A stretch of DNA of 64,000 bases from Nymphaea colorata (Eukaryota > Streptophyta > Magnoliopsida > Nymphaeales > Nymphaeaceae). Both the position numbers and the translations under genes were made by a program. The notes below the pieces were generated by a model that saw only the letters and a list, made by a program, of their open reading frames with translations, was not told the DNA's origin and ran no database searches. Below are positions 34,661 to 45,339 of the stretch, in pieces. The number at the start of each line of letters is the position of its first letter. The first letter of the stretch is position 1. The DNA lies in assembly GCF_008831285.2 (NCBI RefSeq), contig NC_045144.1:24007716-24071715 (forward strand), written 5' to 3'.

Positions 34661-35560
34661 AAAGAAGTGAAGCTGTGGCACGAGAGATTAGGACACCCAT
34701 CAAATAAGGTGATGATGACCATGTTTCCACAATTAGGATCTAAGGTAGAGAGTTGTAAGGTCTGTATAATGGTCAAAATGACTCAGCTGCCTTTCTCAAA
34801 CTCTGAAAGTGTATCTGATTCATGTTTCAATCTTAATACACTCATATGCATGGGGTCCAGCCCATGTAATTGGCCATGCTGAATATAAGTACTTTGTGAC
34901 ATTCATTGATGATAAGCTAGAGCAACTTGGGTCTACTTCTTGAAAAAAAGAGGAGTGTTGTGTTTATAGCTTCCTATGGAATATTATCAATTCGTAAGTA
35001 CACAATATCACAAAAAAAAAATTAAGGTATGATAATGGGGGTGAGTATGTCAACTTAGAATTTGACGGTGATAGTAAGGAAAAGGGTATCTTACATCAAA
35101 TATCATGTAGAGGTACACCCCAATAGAATGGAGTCAGCAAGAGAAAAAATAGACAACTACTCAACATAGCTAGATCAATCATGTTTCAGAGATGAATGTG
35201 TCTGCTATGTTTTGGTCTGATGCAATTGCTCGTGCTTGTTATTTGATAAACATAACTGCAACTAAGAATTTGAAAGGAAAAAAATCCATTTGGAAGATTA
35301 CATAATAAGTCAAGCTCCCTCATGCATTTAAGAGTGTTTGGCTGGGTATGTTATGCACATTTACAAGAGCATGCTAAAAACAAGCTAGCAAAATGTGCTA
35401 TAAAATGCATATTTTTGGGAGGTTCACATAACAAAAAGGGCTATAGATGTTTTGATCCGATGACAAAAAGGTATCATGTGTCAAGGGACATTAAATTTAT
35501 AACAGATCAGTGCCACTACTCTGAACCACAAGTTGATGGTTTCAATAAGGGGGAGTAGTT
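34661..35560 (+). pseudogene. Copia-B pre-integrase and integrase
   Basis: LWHERLGHPSNKVMMTM and SCKVCIMVK form the HHCC zinc site (34670-34790). Core pieces in several frames: GPAHVIGHAEYKYFVTFIDD, KVRYDNGGEYV-like text near 35030, and a PQ.NGV.KRKN-like block near 35120. The C-terminal extension (35322-35558) is open: HLRVFGWVCYAHLQEHAKNK, CIFLGGSHNKKGYRCFDPMT. Multiple stops. Confidence 0.87.
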
Positions 35561-35799
35561 TAGGGTTCCACTACCCATTATAAATGAAAATGAAGAAGTG
35601 GACATAAAAGATTTGGTACTAAATGAGGCATAGAGAGAAGCAGAACACAGAAAGGAAAACATATAGTTTTGAAAACCATGAAACATGACTGAGTGACTGA
35701 GGAGAACTACAAGGGTAAGATTGGTACCAGCAAGATTTAACGATTTTCACCTATACACTACAAAGAAGAATGCAGAAAGTGTTACTGGTGGCAAATCAA

Positions 35800-36830
35800 T
35801 CTCAGGTACAAACATGCTAGGAGCAAGTATAGAGGTAGAACCTCCATGCTATAATGAAGCCAAATGTGAAAAGAAATGGCACAGAGCCATGCTTGAACAA
35901 CTTGCAGCACTAGAAAAGAATGGAACCTAGGAATTGGTCCAACTTTCAGAAAACAAAATACCAGTCGGTTGCAGGTGGGCAAACAAAATAAAGTGCAATA
36001 ATAGGAAAAAAGTGGAGTGATGCAAGGCAAGACTTGTAGCAAACGGATTCACACAAGTATAGGGAATACAAGATATTTTCCCCTTTAGAGAAAATGAGTT
36101 CTTTGAGAGTGTTATTTTATATGGCTGCAGTGAAAAGATGGAAGTTACAGCAAATGGATGTGAATAATGCCTTTCTTCATGGGGTTATACATGGAGCTAA
36201 CTCAAGGACTCAAAATTGAAATTGGTTCCAAACAACCCTTGGTATGTAAACTGAAAAAGTCACTCTATGGATTAAAGCAGTCCCCTAGGGCTTGGTACTA
36301 GCTCAAAGCTAATTGAGGGAGGTTTTAATGTGTACTGCTGATAACTCAAATGTTTTCTACTGTTACACATAGACGAACAACTGTGGTAGCTGTTTATGTG
36401 GATGACATAGTAATTATAGAGAGTGATAAAGAGTTTGTTGACAGAACTAAGCAGATGCTGAACAAACAATTTGAAATAAAGGATATGGGAATCCTAAACT
36501 ACTTCCTTGGTATGGAAGTGTCACATCTATAAGATGGAATATTTGTATGTCAGCAAAAATACATATGGGACATACTTAAGGAACAAAAATGTTGAATCCT
36601 AAGGTGGCAGATACTCCCATGGAATTAAACCTGAAACTAGGTGTCGATGGGGGAAAATATGTTACAGAAAATGAAAGCTACCAAAGAGTGATTGGTAAGC
36701 TTACATACTTGACGGCAACCAGACCTGACATCACTCATCCAGTTAATCTGTTAAACAAGTTAATGCAGTGTCCTAGGCAGCCTCATCTAGAAGTTGTGTT
36801 TAGAGTTTTAAAATACTTAAATAAAACTTG
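35800..36830 (+). pseudogene. Copia-B reverse transcriptase
   Basis: Pieces in order: EAKCEKKWHRAMLEQLAALE (RT start), an L.KSLYGLKQSPRAWY-type block near 36255-36300, the catalytic VAVYVDDIVIIES box (36390), FEIKDMGILNYFLGMEVSH, and the connection segment YQRVIGKLTYLTATRPDITH with VFRVLKYLNKT. At least four frame changes or stops. Confidence 0.88.
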
Positions 36831-36839
36831 AGGTAAAGG

Positions 36840-37346
36840 CATTATGTTCAAAAGAAATAACAACTTCAATGTATATGGGGGTGCCGATTAAGATTGGGCT
36901 GGCAATTTAAGTGACTGTAAGTCCACCACAAGTTATTATTGCTTTGTGGGAGATAACTTAGTCTCTTGAAAGAGTAGGAAAAAAACTGTGGTAGCAAGAT
37001 AAAGTGCAGAAAGTGAATATAGAGCAATGATATTAACTGTGTGTTATTACAATGGATTAAATACCTACTAACAGATGTGGGGGTAAAAGTTCAATTTCCC
37101 ATGACTCTCTTTTGTGACAGCAAGACACCCATACATATAGGCAACAACTCAGTGATTCACGAGAGGACTAAACACATTGAAGTAGACTATCACTTTATAA
37201 AAAAGAAGATACAATTAGGCATCATCCATACTCAACATGTAAGTTCTAAACAACAACTTGCTGATATATTAACAAAAACTGTGAGCAAGGAAGTGTTCAA
37301 CAATCTAATAGACAATTTGGGTCTCTGCATTCTTGATCCAACTTGA
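36840..37346 (+). pseudogene. Copia-B RNase H
   Basis: A degenerate first half (DWAGNLSDCKSTTSYYCFVG near 36890-36950), then an open stretch from 37041: WIKYLLTDVGVKVQ, LFCDSKTPIHIGNNSVIHER, KHIEVDYHFIKKKI, ADILTKTVSKEVF. The polyprotein ends in TGA, beside the polypurine tract. Confidence 0.88.
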
Positions 37347-37353
37347 GGGGGAG
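37343..37353 (+). other. Copia-B polypurine tract
   Basis: TTGAGGGGGAG immediately before the TGTAAGGAATG start of the 3' LTR. Confidence 0.85.
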
Positions 37354-37595
37354 TGTAAGGAATGTTGTATGTAGACACTTCTCAGCATGTAAGTGCTTTA
37401 TAGTTGTGCTATACATGTATCATACAGCTGTATGTGTAACAAACTCTGGTATATATGCTCTTGTATACCCAGTATATATATATATATACTGGGTATACAA
37501 GAGCATATAACCGTCATTATTTTCTTGGTCTATGTTTCTTTACTCTATTTTTCTCCTCCCTTTCTCCAAGGTACTGCTCCTTGTTCATTCCCACA
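37354..37595 (+). repeat. Copia-B 3' LTR
   Basis: Begins TGTAAGGAAT after the polypurine tract and most likely ends ATTCCCACA, an imperfect inverse of its start; about 242 bp. The right end is inferred, since there is no second LTR to compare. It contains a perfect 58-bp palindrome. Confidence 0.7.
37452..37509. repeat. Perfect 58-bp palindrome in the Copia-B LTR
   Basis: Two 29-base arms, the left starting TATATGCTCTTGTATACCC and the right ending in its exact complement, with no spacer; the centre is alternating TA. Any transcript would fold into a 29-pair hairpin. Confidence 0.95.
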
Positions 37596-37619
37596 TGATT
37601 CCTACTCCTAATACTCCTG

Positions 37620-38292
37620 TTTTGTGAGTGCATGCCAAACGGGAGCCTGGACAGTTATCTTGTTGATGCATGGATAAGAAGCCTCAGTTGGGATAGAGGT
37701 TCAACATTCTTAAAGGAATTGCTTCTGGCCTGTTGTACCTGCACGAAGAGTGGGAGAAAGTGGTTGTGCGCAAAGATGTTAAAGCCAGTAATATGTTGTT
37801 GGATGGTGATCTAAATGGTAGGTTGGGGGATTTTGGGCTTGCCAGGCTCTATAACCATGGAACCAACCCCAAAACAACCCGCGTATGAGTTTAGACTACA
37901 TGGTGCCAGAGCTTGCCTGCACCAGCAAGTCAACAACAAGCTCCGATGTCTACTCTTATGGTGTCTTGCTCCTGAAGGTGGCCTGTGAAAGGAGGCCCAT
38001 TGATCCTGAGAGGCCTTGTGAGGAGGTTAATCTGGTGAAGTTGGTCTGCTCGTTATGGAAGGGTGGATGAATACTGTATGCCATGAACAAAAGGCTAAGG
38101 AATAACTATGTTGTGGAGGAAGAAGAGCTTGTGTTGAAGCTTGGCATGCTCCGTTCACGGACTGCACCTGAATCAAGGCCAAACATGCGGGTGACTAATT
38201 TTCATAATGGCAATGCCACACTACATGATCTAAATTACTAGGATCAGGTTAATTAAGAAGATGCATGCATGGACCATCTAATGCTGCAGTAT
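37620..38292 (+). pseudogene. LecRK pseudogene 2, kinase C-lobe
   Basis: Starts at CMPNGSLDSYLV, the hinge after the missing N-lobe. In several frames: [20 protein letters not shown], a catalytic loop altered to [31 protein letters not shown], then MVPELA (APE region) and SSDVYSYGVLLLKVACERRP. The C-terminal helix region (ELVLKLGMLRS, ESRPNMR) follows in another frame. The closest relative in the window is LecRK 1, which it matches throughout. The HRD His and Arg are changed, so no activity would be expected even without the frameshifts. Confidence 0.9.
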
Positions 38293-38750
38293 CCTTCCTC
38301 CAGAAAGGTATCATCAACCTCAGAAAAGTCAGGCTCGTAAATTATGCTGACAAACAAGCATGGCGTTGCAGAGGGGCATCAATCAGATGCACATATCAGT
38401 AAATGTTGTTGCAAGTATTGAAGTTTGGAGAATTTGATACTATGCTTGAGATTCTTCAAGCCTCTTTGTTGAAAGATGTTCTACCTTAACTATTTTGGAG
38501 CTAATGCCTGCACTGTTTCACTACTCCCCTGCATGCTAGTTTTACCCACCAGATTTGACAACTGCAGCACTGTGCTTCCCTAAAATCCATCGTTCAGTTG
38601 AGTTGTGAACAAAATGATCCAGCCTTCATAGTCACTCTCATCATTTCCCAGCTTATTGTTTTATCTTTACTTTTTCTCATTGCGTTTTATATAATATCAA
38701 ATATCTATAGATAATAATGTCAAATATATATGAAGTGCTTAATTAAAGCT

Positions 38751-38752
<2 letters not shown>

Positions 38753-38781
<29 letters not shown>
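38753..38781. repeat. (TA)n microsatellite
   Basis: About 29 bp of uninterrupted TA. Confidence 0.9.
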
Positions 38782-38786
<5 letters not shown>

Positions 38787-39093
38787 TTGAAGTATATATA
38801 TTTAGAGAAATTGAATGGTCACTCTTAATGATTTTTAGGACAAGCAGATTAAAATCAAAGCTGGTTATATACGCCCCCTGCGTGTATCTAATTTCATGTG
38901 CCATTTTAACTATGACAAAAAAAGTCTATGATTAATACAAAAAAAAGCTTTTTGTATGGATAAAAACGAAAACGACAAAAAGAAGATTGGAGATTTGATA
39001 AAGGTAAAATTTGTCAGTCCATATGTACATATCGTTATGGCCAATATACCCTTTTAAGCAGTAAAAAAAAAAAAATTGTTTTTTTGTCTCACT

Positions 39094-39510
39094 TATAGTG
39101 TTATCTCATTATCTCATAAACATTAACTCATACTTATATTTAATGTTATCTCATTTATCAATTCATTATATCATAAATATTTTATTATCTCATAAACTTA
39201 TCCATTCATTATATCATAAATATTTTATTATCTTATAAACATTATCTCATACTTATATTAGTAGTATCTCAAGCATCTGTAAGCTATATTATCTCATAAA
39301 TTTTTTGTTATCTCATACTTATGTTTAGCGTTATCTCATATATTCGTTTGTCCATTATCTCATTACCTCATAAATATTTTATTATCTTATAAAAATTATC
39401 TTATGTTTAACATTATCTCATGCATTTGTCTGTTATCTCATTATCTTATAAATTTTTTGTTATCTCATAAACATTATCTCATACTTATGTTTGGTGTTAT
39501 CTCATACATT
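39094..39510. repeat. Degenerate TATCTCAT repeat field
   Basis: Within about 420 bp the word TTATCTCAT or a one-base variant (TTATCTTAT, TATATCATA) recurs some twenty times, often joined with AAACATTA, ATACTTATGTT or AAATATTTTA. Spacing is irregular, about 12-35 bp. It is neither a clean microsatellite nor coding. Confidence 0.8.
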
Positions 39511-40400
39511 TTTCCGTTCATTGCATACGCTAGGGTGGCAGAAGTAATTTCTGTCTCGATTAAGATGGTTCAACTTCACCCCAAAAAAAATAGTGCTAAC
39601 AAGTTAACGATTTTGGAGCTAATAAGAAGGTTCTTATTTTGCACAATTTGCACAACACGAATGAAAATTTTGAGGAATGGCTAAAAACCATAACTAAACT
39701 AAGGGTGACAATTCCCAAAAGTAAATAAAAACATTAATTTCCATTTCAAGAATGACCCACAATTGCTATTTCCCTCTACCGTCCCTCATTGGGCATGGTC
39801 CACTTAATGTGTTTATAATGTTCAAACCTTAGTTAGATGTCAAACATATAAATGTACATTTCTAACACCTCATGTAATATTTCCCTTGCCAGAACGGGAA
39901 ATGAAGGTCATTCCTACATTACAACGCAAACACTGATTGGCCACATCTAAAATTGTGGCCCATTGGTGAAGAACTGTGGCAGATAATGTTTCTTCCATAG
40001 TCACCACAACAAATTGGAATTCTGGCGACAGGAGAATGCAGTCGCCCTTTCATTTTATGAATGGCGACTGCAAAATCCATTGGAACAGAATCATCTGGCG
40101 GAGACACTGTGCAGCAGCTTTGTAGTATAGTATGTCACTAGTCATGCACCCTAAGAAATTAGGATGGGCAGAAAAGAAAATAAAGAAGACTAGTCCATGC
40201 CGTGTCAAATGATAATTGGGGGCTACGCAGCCGATTCCGTGGCTAGATCTCACCGAATAAATGAAAATGTAGTTGATAGACTTGTCATTGAAAATGATGA
40301 TGAAATGGAGATGGAATTAAATGAAGAAATTAAAGGGCTATGAAAAACAATAATATTTAATGTGGATTTGTTGTCACCAGCTTCCTCCCACGGCCACTTA

Positions 40401-41857
40401 GGCCCATTTGATTGCAAGGGAAAATACTGTTGAGCGGGTGAAATTTCACTTTTGTGTATGGAAATCCCACGGTGCATCAAACGCTGGAAATTTTCATCCG
40501 ATAAAAGTGTACGATTGAGGTAAATTTAACGCGGAAAAAAGTCCGACCTCAAGAGGTCAGACTTTTTACCGCAGATTATTTTGAGAGCCGTTAGGCTCTC
40601 TCGCTCTCTTTCTCGCCCCTTCCTCTCTGCGAAGCTATCTTCCTCCCTGTGTTGAAGCCAGCGATTTGCCTCTCTGTCGAAGCCCTCTTCCTCACTGTGT
40701 GGAATCCGGATAAGGTGGCCTTGCTTCTCCCCCCTCTCCCTCTGTTTCTGCTATAGGATGCCCTAATCCCTTTCTCTTCTCTCTCTATTCAGGGGTGGCT
40801 GAAAGAAGCTACATGTCCCCAGGTGAGTCCCCATTACTACCTCTTTCCCCAATCTGCCGGCCATAGAAGGAAAAGGTGTTCATGGTTGTAGCTTTCCTGT
40901 TGGCTTGTTTATTTGGTTGGTGGTTGTTTGAATAGAGGAAGTCAGAAGGAAGAGGAAAAAGATCCTAATTATTTTACCATTTTGGTTGTGCAAGAGTGTT
41001 TTGCCAACTGGCCATTTTTATTTTCTTCTTCATTTCTCTGTCATTTCATCTGTTAATCCATTGTTCCATAGTTGATTTCTCATGAATCAATTACTGTTCT
41101 TCTTTTTCCATTTTCTTCTGGCTGATTATGCGATAGACAATCATGCGACTAGTCACATGCCTTTCAATTTGCCTTTCACTACTTGTGTCTCGGTCTAGAC
41201 ACAACAAACCTGAATGTCGTCTTCAAACTGATAGCATGTGCAAGTTTTTTGAATCCATGAAAACCTGCAATAATGACTAATTTGTTCTCAAGAAGCATCT
41301 GATTACCTTCAGGTTTCTTGATTGTTGGGTGCTTCCATCGGTCCTTGAGTGTTTATAATCTGTAACTGCTTGTTTGGTGAATCAAAGCTGAAAATGTACA
41401 CCAATCATTTGCTTGGTGTTTGAGATGTTTAAAGTGAAAAGAGTCTCTGCTGCAGAAAGTATTGTTGCAGGACCATATGGCCCATATTTTGTAGTGTTCC
41501 GCATTAGTTAAATTGGTTGGTAGACTTCATTGGGAGATTACACAAAGAAATATTGTTGAAATGTTGAAATTTGGAGATTGTTACTTATGCTTGTTGTTTC
41601 CATGTTCCAGAAAAGAAAGCTGGAATAGAAGTTGTTAACATTAGGTATATGTGACTTCAGCTTTCAATTAATTTTACCCTGCAAAAAAACTACCCTATGC
41701 ATCAAACACAGTTAATTTTACCTTGCAAAAAACTTCCCTGCAATCAAACAGATCCTCAAATTGGAAGAGGGTAAAATTTCATCCTGTAATTTTTTCCAGA
41801 ATTCTTTTCCATGGAAAATTTACGACATTAAATTCTTATCTGCAATCAAATGGGGCC
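40401..41857. mobile_element. PIF/Harbinger-like non-autonomous element 1
   Basis: Terminal inverted repeats GGCCCATTTGATTGCA (left) and TGCAATCAAATGGGGCC (right), flanked by TTA on both sides (40398-40400 and 41858-41860), the trinucleotide duplication of PIF/Harbinger and Tourist elements. At 1457 bp it is longer than a typical MITE but encodes no transposase. A 42-bp imperfect hairpin (40531-40572, GCGGAAAAAAGTC arms) lies near the left end. CT-rich sequence follows to about 40790. Confidence 0.8.
40531..40572. repeat. Imperfect hairpin, 20-base arms
   Basis: GCGGAAAAAAGTCCGACCTC and GAGGTCAGACTTTTTACCGC face each other across two bases. Confidence 0.85.
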
Positions 41858-41860
41858 TTA

Positions 41861-42616
41861 TTGTAGTAAAGGAATGACTCTACCCTTGGTGTACGATTTG
41901 CATTGACTGAATGACAACCGGAAATCATCGTTCCCTCTTTGACTGTGCTGAACTTCTATCTTACGTACATGACTACGACGTGTGTACGACGGTAATGATG
42001 ATATGAGACCGAAAGACTAGAATATTTCCCTTATTTTAAGATGAAAGGGAGAGAAGAAAGAAACAAGAAGGAAAATGGTGGACACGATTTTCGGTGGTAA
42101 GGATTTCTTCATTATTTATAATTGTCTTTCTCCTTCATTATTGAGAAAGTTCTTGCCGTAGCATGAGAAAAAGTTAGGAAGATGATTTCCACCGGTAGTC
42201 AAATTAATTCCAAAATATTATGCCACAGTAATAGTGGCATTACCAACTTATATATTCCGAAAAAAAAGTATATTCTTTAAATATTTATCTCTCCAGCGCT
42301 ATCTCTCTCTCTCTCTCTCTCTCTCTTCCATGGGAACAAACCACACCTACACAACTGTTCTTGGTTTATTTGGCCTTCTAATCAGTTGCCAAAGTCTATC
42401 ATTTCTTTACTTCCTCTGGACATGAATTGCTTTTGAAAAGATTGTTTGGAGGGATGTGCATGGTAAGGTGCAGACACCTGATGTTTTGAAGAGGTGGGAT
42501 CTCCAATTTGTTAGCCTGTTCATGAATAAACCATTGGTCATGCAACAAATATACCAATCCGCATAGAATTCGCTAAGGAATAGTTATCGGAAGTACCTCA
42601 ATTTTTAGGGACCTTA
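41861..42616. other. Intergenic DNA between two PIF/Harbinger-like elements
   Basis: No recognised coding; contains the CT microsatellite. Confidence 0.5.
42302..42327. repeat. (CT)n microsatellite
   Basis: About 26 bp of CT dinucleotides. Confidence 0.9.
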
Positions 42617-42619
42617 TAA

Positions 42620-44746
42620 GGGGACCATTTGTTTGCTAGTCTTCTTTTGATGGCATGGAAATCTGTAATTGGAAATATATTTTTGGAAATATATTTTATG
42701 GAAAAAAGGAATGAGAAAAATCTTTCTGATTCCCATTTTGATGTGTGTGTGATGACTGAGAAATATATTTCCAGAAATATATTTCTGTGTTTGATGATAA
42801 AGAAATATATTTCCAAATTTCTTTTGATCAAGTAGGCAATTGATCAAGTAAAATGCACGGTTCACATCTTTACCAGCAAGAGACACAAAGCAAAAAGAAT
42901 TGAAAGGACAGGAATATTTTTTGTGTACTGCTTCTAACCAAAACGAGCAGATAAAATTGTTTATTTTGCTTGTTTGACTGCTACTATTTTTTTTACAAGT
43001 GAAACAATAGCAAAAGTGGAAAGCAAGCTTAGAACCATAAATACACTCTAATTTTGTAATAAGAATGCATGTGAGTCAGTTTATATACAAGATGGATACA
43101 TGAATCTGCCCAATCTTTTCACTATCCTCTTTATTTTAGCTAGCTAAAATGACTAGCCATAGTGAACTTGTCTGCAGCCCTTTCTTTGGCCGTCATTCCA
43201 ATTTGGGAAAACACACTTACATCAAAGATTGGGCAATATAATGTTCTTTTACACAAAAGAGAATTACTCAACGAAACTGGCAAGGGACTGATTGATAACT
43301 GTAACACAATGTTACTGTCTTGTTAAAATAAGAAAAAAAAACATGACTCTCAATGTTATATAGTTGCTGCTTCTCTACATATGCAAAAGAAGTCATTAAT
43401 CCCCTCAAACACACCTTGCACTTTTGTCTCCCAAGTGTCAGAGGATTTTTTGCACTCTACCAATAACACAGATTGGCTTTCCAAGTTGATGAAGTAGCTG
43501 CAGAAGCATGTCTGCTTGTGTGATCTTGTAACACGTCAGGATAAGAGATGAATAGAAAAACAGTGTACAATACATGTGCAGAATATGAACAGAAAAATCA
43601 ATCATTCCAGAGTAACGACTAGAAGGGGTATTACTACATAGAAGAAATGAAGCAAACTTAAATAGGAACATTGACAAATGATAATGATGCAATGCAACAT
43701 GCACAGAGAAGTTAGATATGCAGAATCAAGGGAAGAAATGGGATATGCTAAACCATCCAAGAAAAGCTTGCAAAATCAAGGGAACACACAGATTTCCTCA
43801 TGGTCGTCTCAAACAAGGGAACAACATCACCCGGAACCAAAAAATGTTTTCTTAGATCAATAAACGCCAAATTGAACATAGTCCCTCAGAACCAATTTTC
43901 ATTTTGTAACCCTTCACAGCAACTACGCTGACGACGGCAAGCAACTAAGAAGGCTGACAGACGAGTGGGGAAGCGAGAATCTTCGTTTTCGATACAGAAT
44001 GGGAGAACCCCACACAAGACAAAGAAGGGAAAGAAAGGAAAGAAAACCAGAAGATAAGGGAAAGGAAAACCAGAAAGCCCTATTACAGAAAAATCGATCA
44101 GCGAACAACAACAAGAGGGGAGGAAGAGAAAGAGGGAAATAGACTTGGATGGCGTAGAAGATGGCGATGGTGGATAGCAGGAGGATACCCAAATCTCTCG
44201 GTTGTAAGCGAGAGAGAGATTGGCGATATCTTCTTTCCCCTTTCTTCCCTTCTTCCTCTTTCCCCTTCGTTCCCTTCTTCCACTTTCCCCCTTCTTTCTT
44301 CCTCTTTCCCCTTCGTTCTTCCTCTTTCCCCTACGTTCTTCCTCCTTCTTCCTCTTTCCCCTTCGTTCTTCCTCCTTCTTCCTCTTTCCCCTTCCGCTGC
44401 TAGACACTGCTCTGGTGAGGAGATGCCCAATCAAGCCGCTGGTGTGGAGATGCCCAAATCAAGCCGCTGGAGGAAGACGATGCTGGGCGTGAGGACAGGA
44501 AGACAACGACAGTGCTGGGCATGAGGCGAGGAAGACGATGACGCTGCCTTAACAGGCAGAAAAAAAAAAAAACCAGGAAATATCTTTCCACCCCGCTGGG
44601 TGGAAAGATGTTTTCAGAAATATGTTTCCGGAATCGACCTTAACGGTTGAAAAAAAGTTTCCACGTTTGTTACACTGAATTTTTTTTTAAAATTTGAAAT
44701 ATATTTCTAGGTGAACAGTATATTTTCAGGGCATCAAATGCCCCCC
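42620..44746. mobile_element. PIF/Harbinger-like non-autonomous element 2
   Basis: Ends GGGGACCATTTGTTTGC and GCATCAAATGCCCCCC form a diverged inverted repeat, flanked by TAA (42617-42619 and 44747-44749). The sub-terminal parts are packed with GGAAATATATTTCC-like palindromes on both sides (42660-42820 and about 44575-44725), which strengthens the assignment. At 2127 bp it has no transposase. The open frames on either strand at 43.9-44.4 kb are products of a CTTCCTCTTTCCCCTTCGTT-type repeat and are not taken as genes. Confidence 0.7.
44240..44398. repeat. Pyrimidine-rich minisatellite
   Basis: The unit CTTCCTCTTTCCCCTTCGTT, with insertions of CTTCCTC, is repeated about six times. Translates as Lys/Arg/Glu-rich or Phe/Pro/Ser-rich text depending on strand. 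Confidence 0.85.
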
Positions 44747-44749
44747 TAA

Positions 44750-45339
44750 AGATGCCCCTTGGTATGGAGGGTACGGCTGTTCTTGACTTTGTGGGTCGTA
44801 TGGTACATATGCAAGAAATAATGCAGTTTATGTGACAAGACTTGTCCCTCGCTTTATTTTTTGTTCTTGTTTTTCCTTTTTATGCTGCTTCAGTTGTTAA
44901 ATGTCTGTGTCCGTACGTAAAGATGTGCCTAATGTTGTGATGTCGATCTCCGTTTTCTATCCATTGACTTGACTCCCACTTTTGTTTTATATCATCCATG
45001 GGTTTTTCTAGTTAGAGTCAGAATTTTTTTTTCGAGAAAGGGAGGCCGATAGCACTATTTAATTTTATTATAGGGGCCAAAATATTTTTGTTACCTTTAC
45101 ATGTGTCAAATTAAAAATTTGAAAAATATAAGTATCTTTTTTTTTCTTTTCCAAAATATGAAGAGTGTTGTGGTCCCGAACTGCCCCTGCCTTTCGCTGC
45201 ATTCTCGTTATATGTGGTGGTCGGAAAAGATTCCCTCTCTCTTAGCATCAAGATGTCCCGACTATACAAAAATGAGATTTTTTACCTTCGTCTATTCCCA
45301 GCTGGTCAGCTACATCACCTAACAAGTGCCTTCTATAAA
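44750..45339. other. Intergenic DNA
   Basis: AT-rich with T and A homopolymers. No recognisable gene or repeat. Confidence 0.45.

Larger units (their letters stand above)
33370..37595 (+). mobile_element. Ty1/copia element Copia-B, 5'-truncated
   Basis: Plus-strand element with gag, protease, pre-integrase, integrase, RT, RNase H, polypurine tract and a 3' LTR. There is no 5' LTR and no gag start: recognisable gag text begins right next to the LecRK transmembrane region. Because the LecRK kinase N-lobe is missing at the same place, one deletion probably removed the 5' LTR together with host sequence. Every domain has stops or frame changes. Confidence 0.9.
38293..40397. other. AT-rich intergenic DNA with simple repeats
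   Basis: The first 120 bp is LecRK-type 3' flank. After that there is no recognisable coding. An AT microsatellite (38753-38781) and a TATCTCAT repeat field (39094-39510) are listed separately. Sequence from 39880 to 40390 is less AT-rich, but I see no motif. Confidence 0.55.

Noticed and set aside
39094-39510. Telomere-like or CRISPR-like repeat
   Set aside because: The word is not TTTAGGG-type, the spacing is irregular, and there are no constant repeat and spacer lengths.
43886-44434. 182-codon minus-strand open frame rich in Lys, Arg and Glu
   Set aside because: It is the translation of a pyrimidine-rich minisatellite inside a TIR element. Several overlapping frames on both strands are open for the same reason, and none has a domain.
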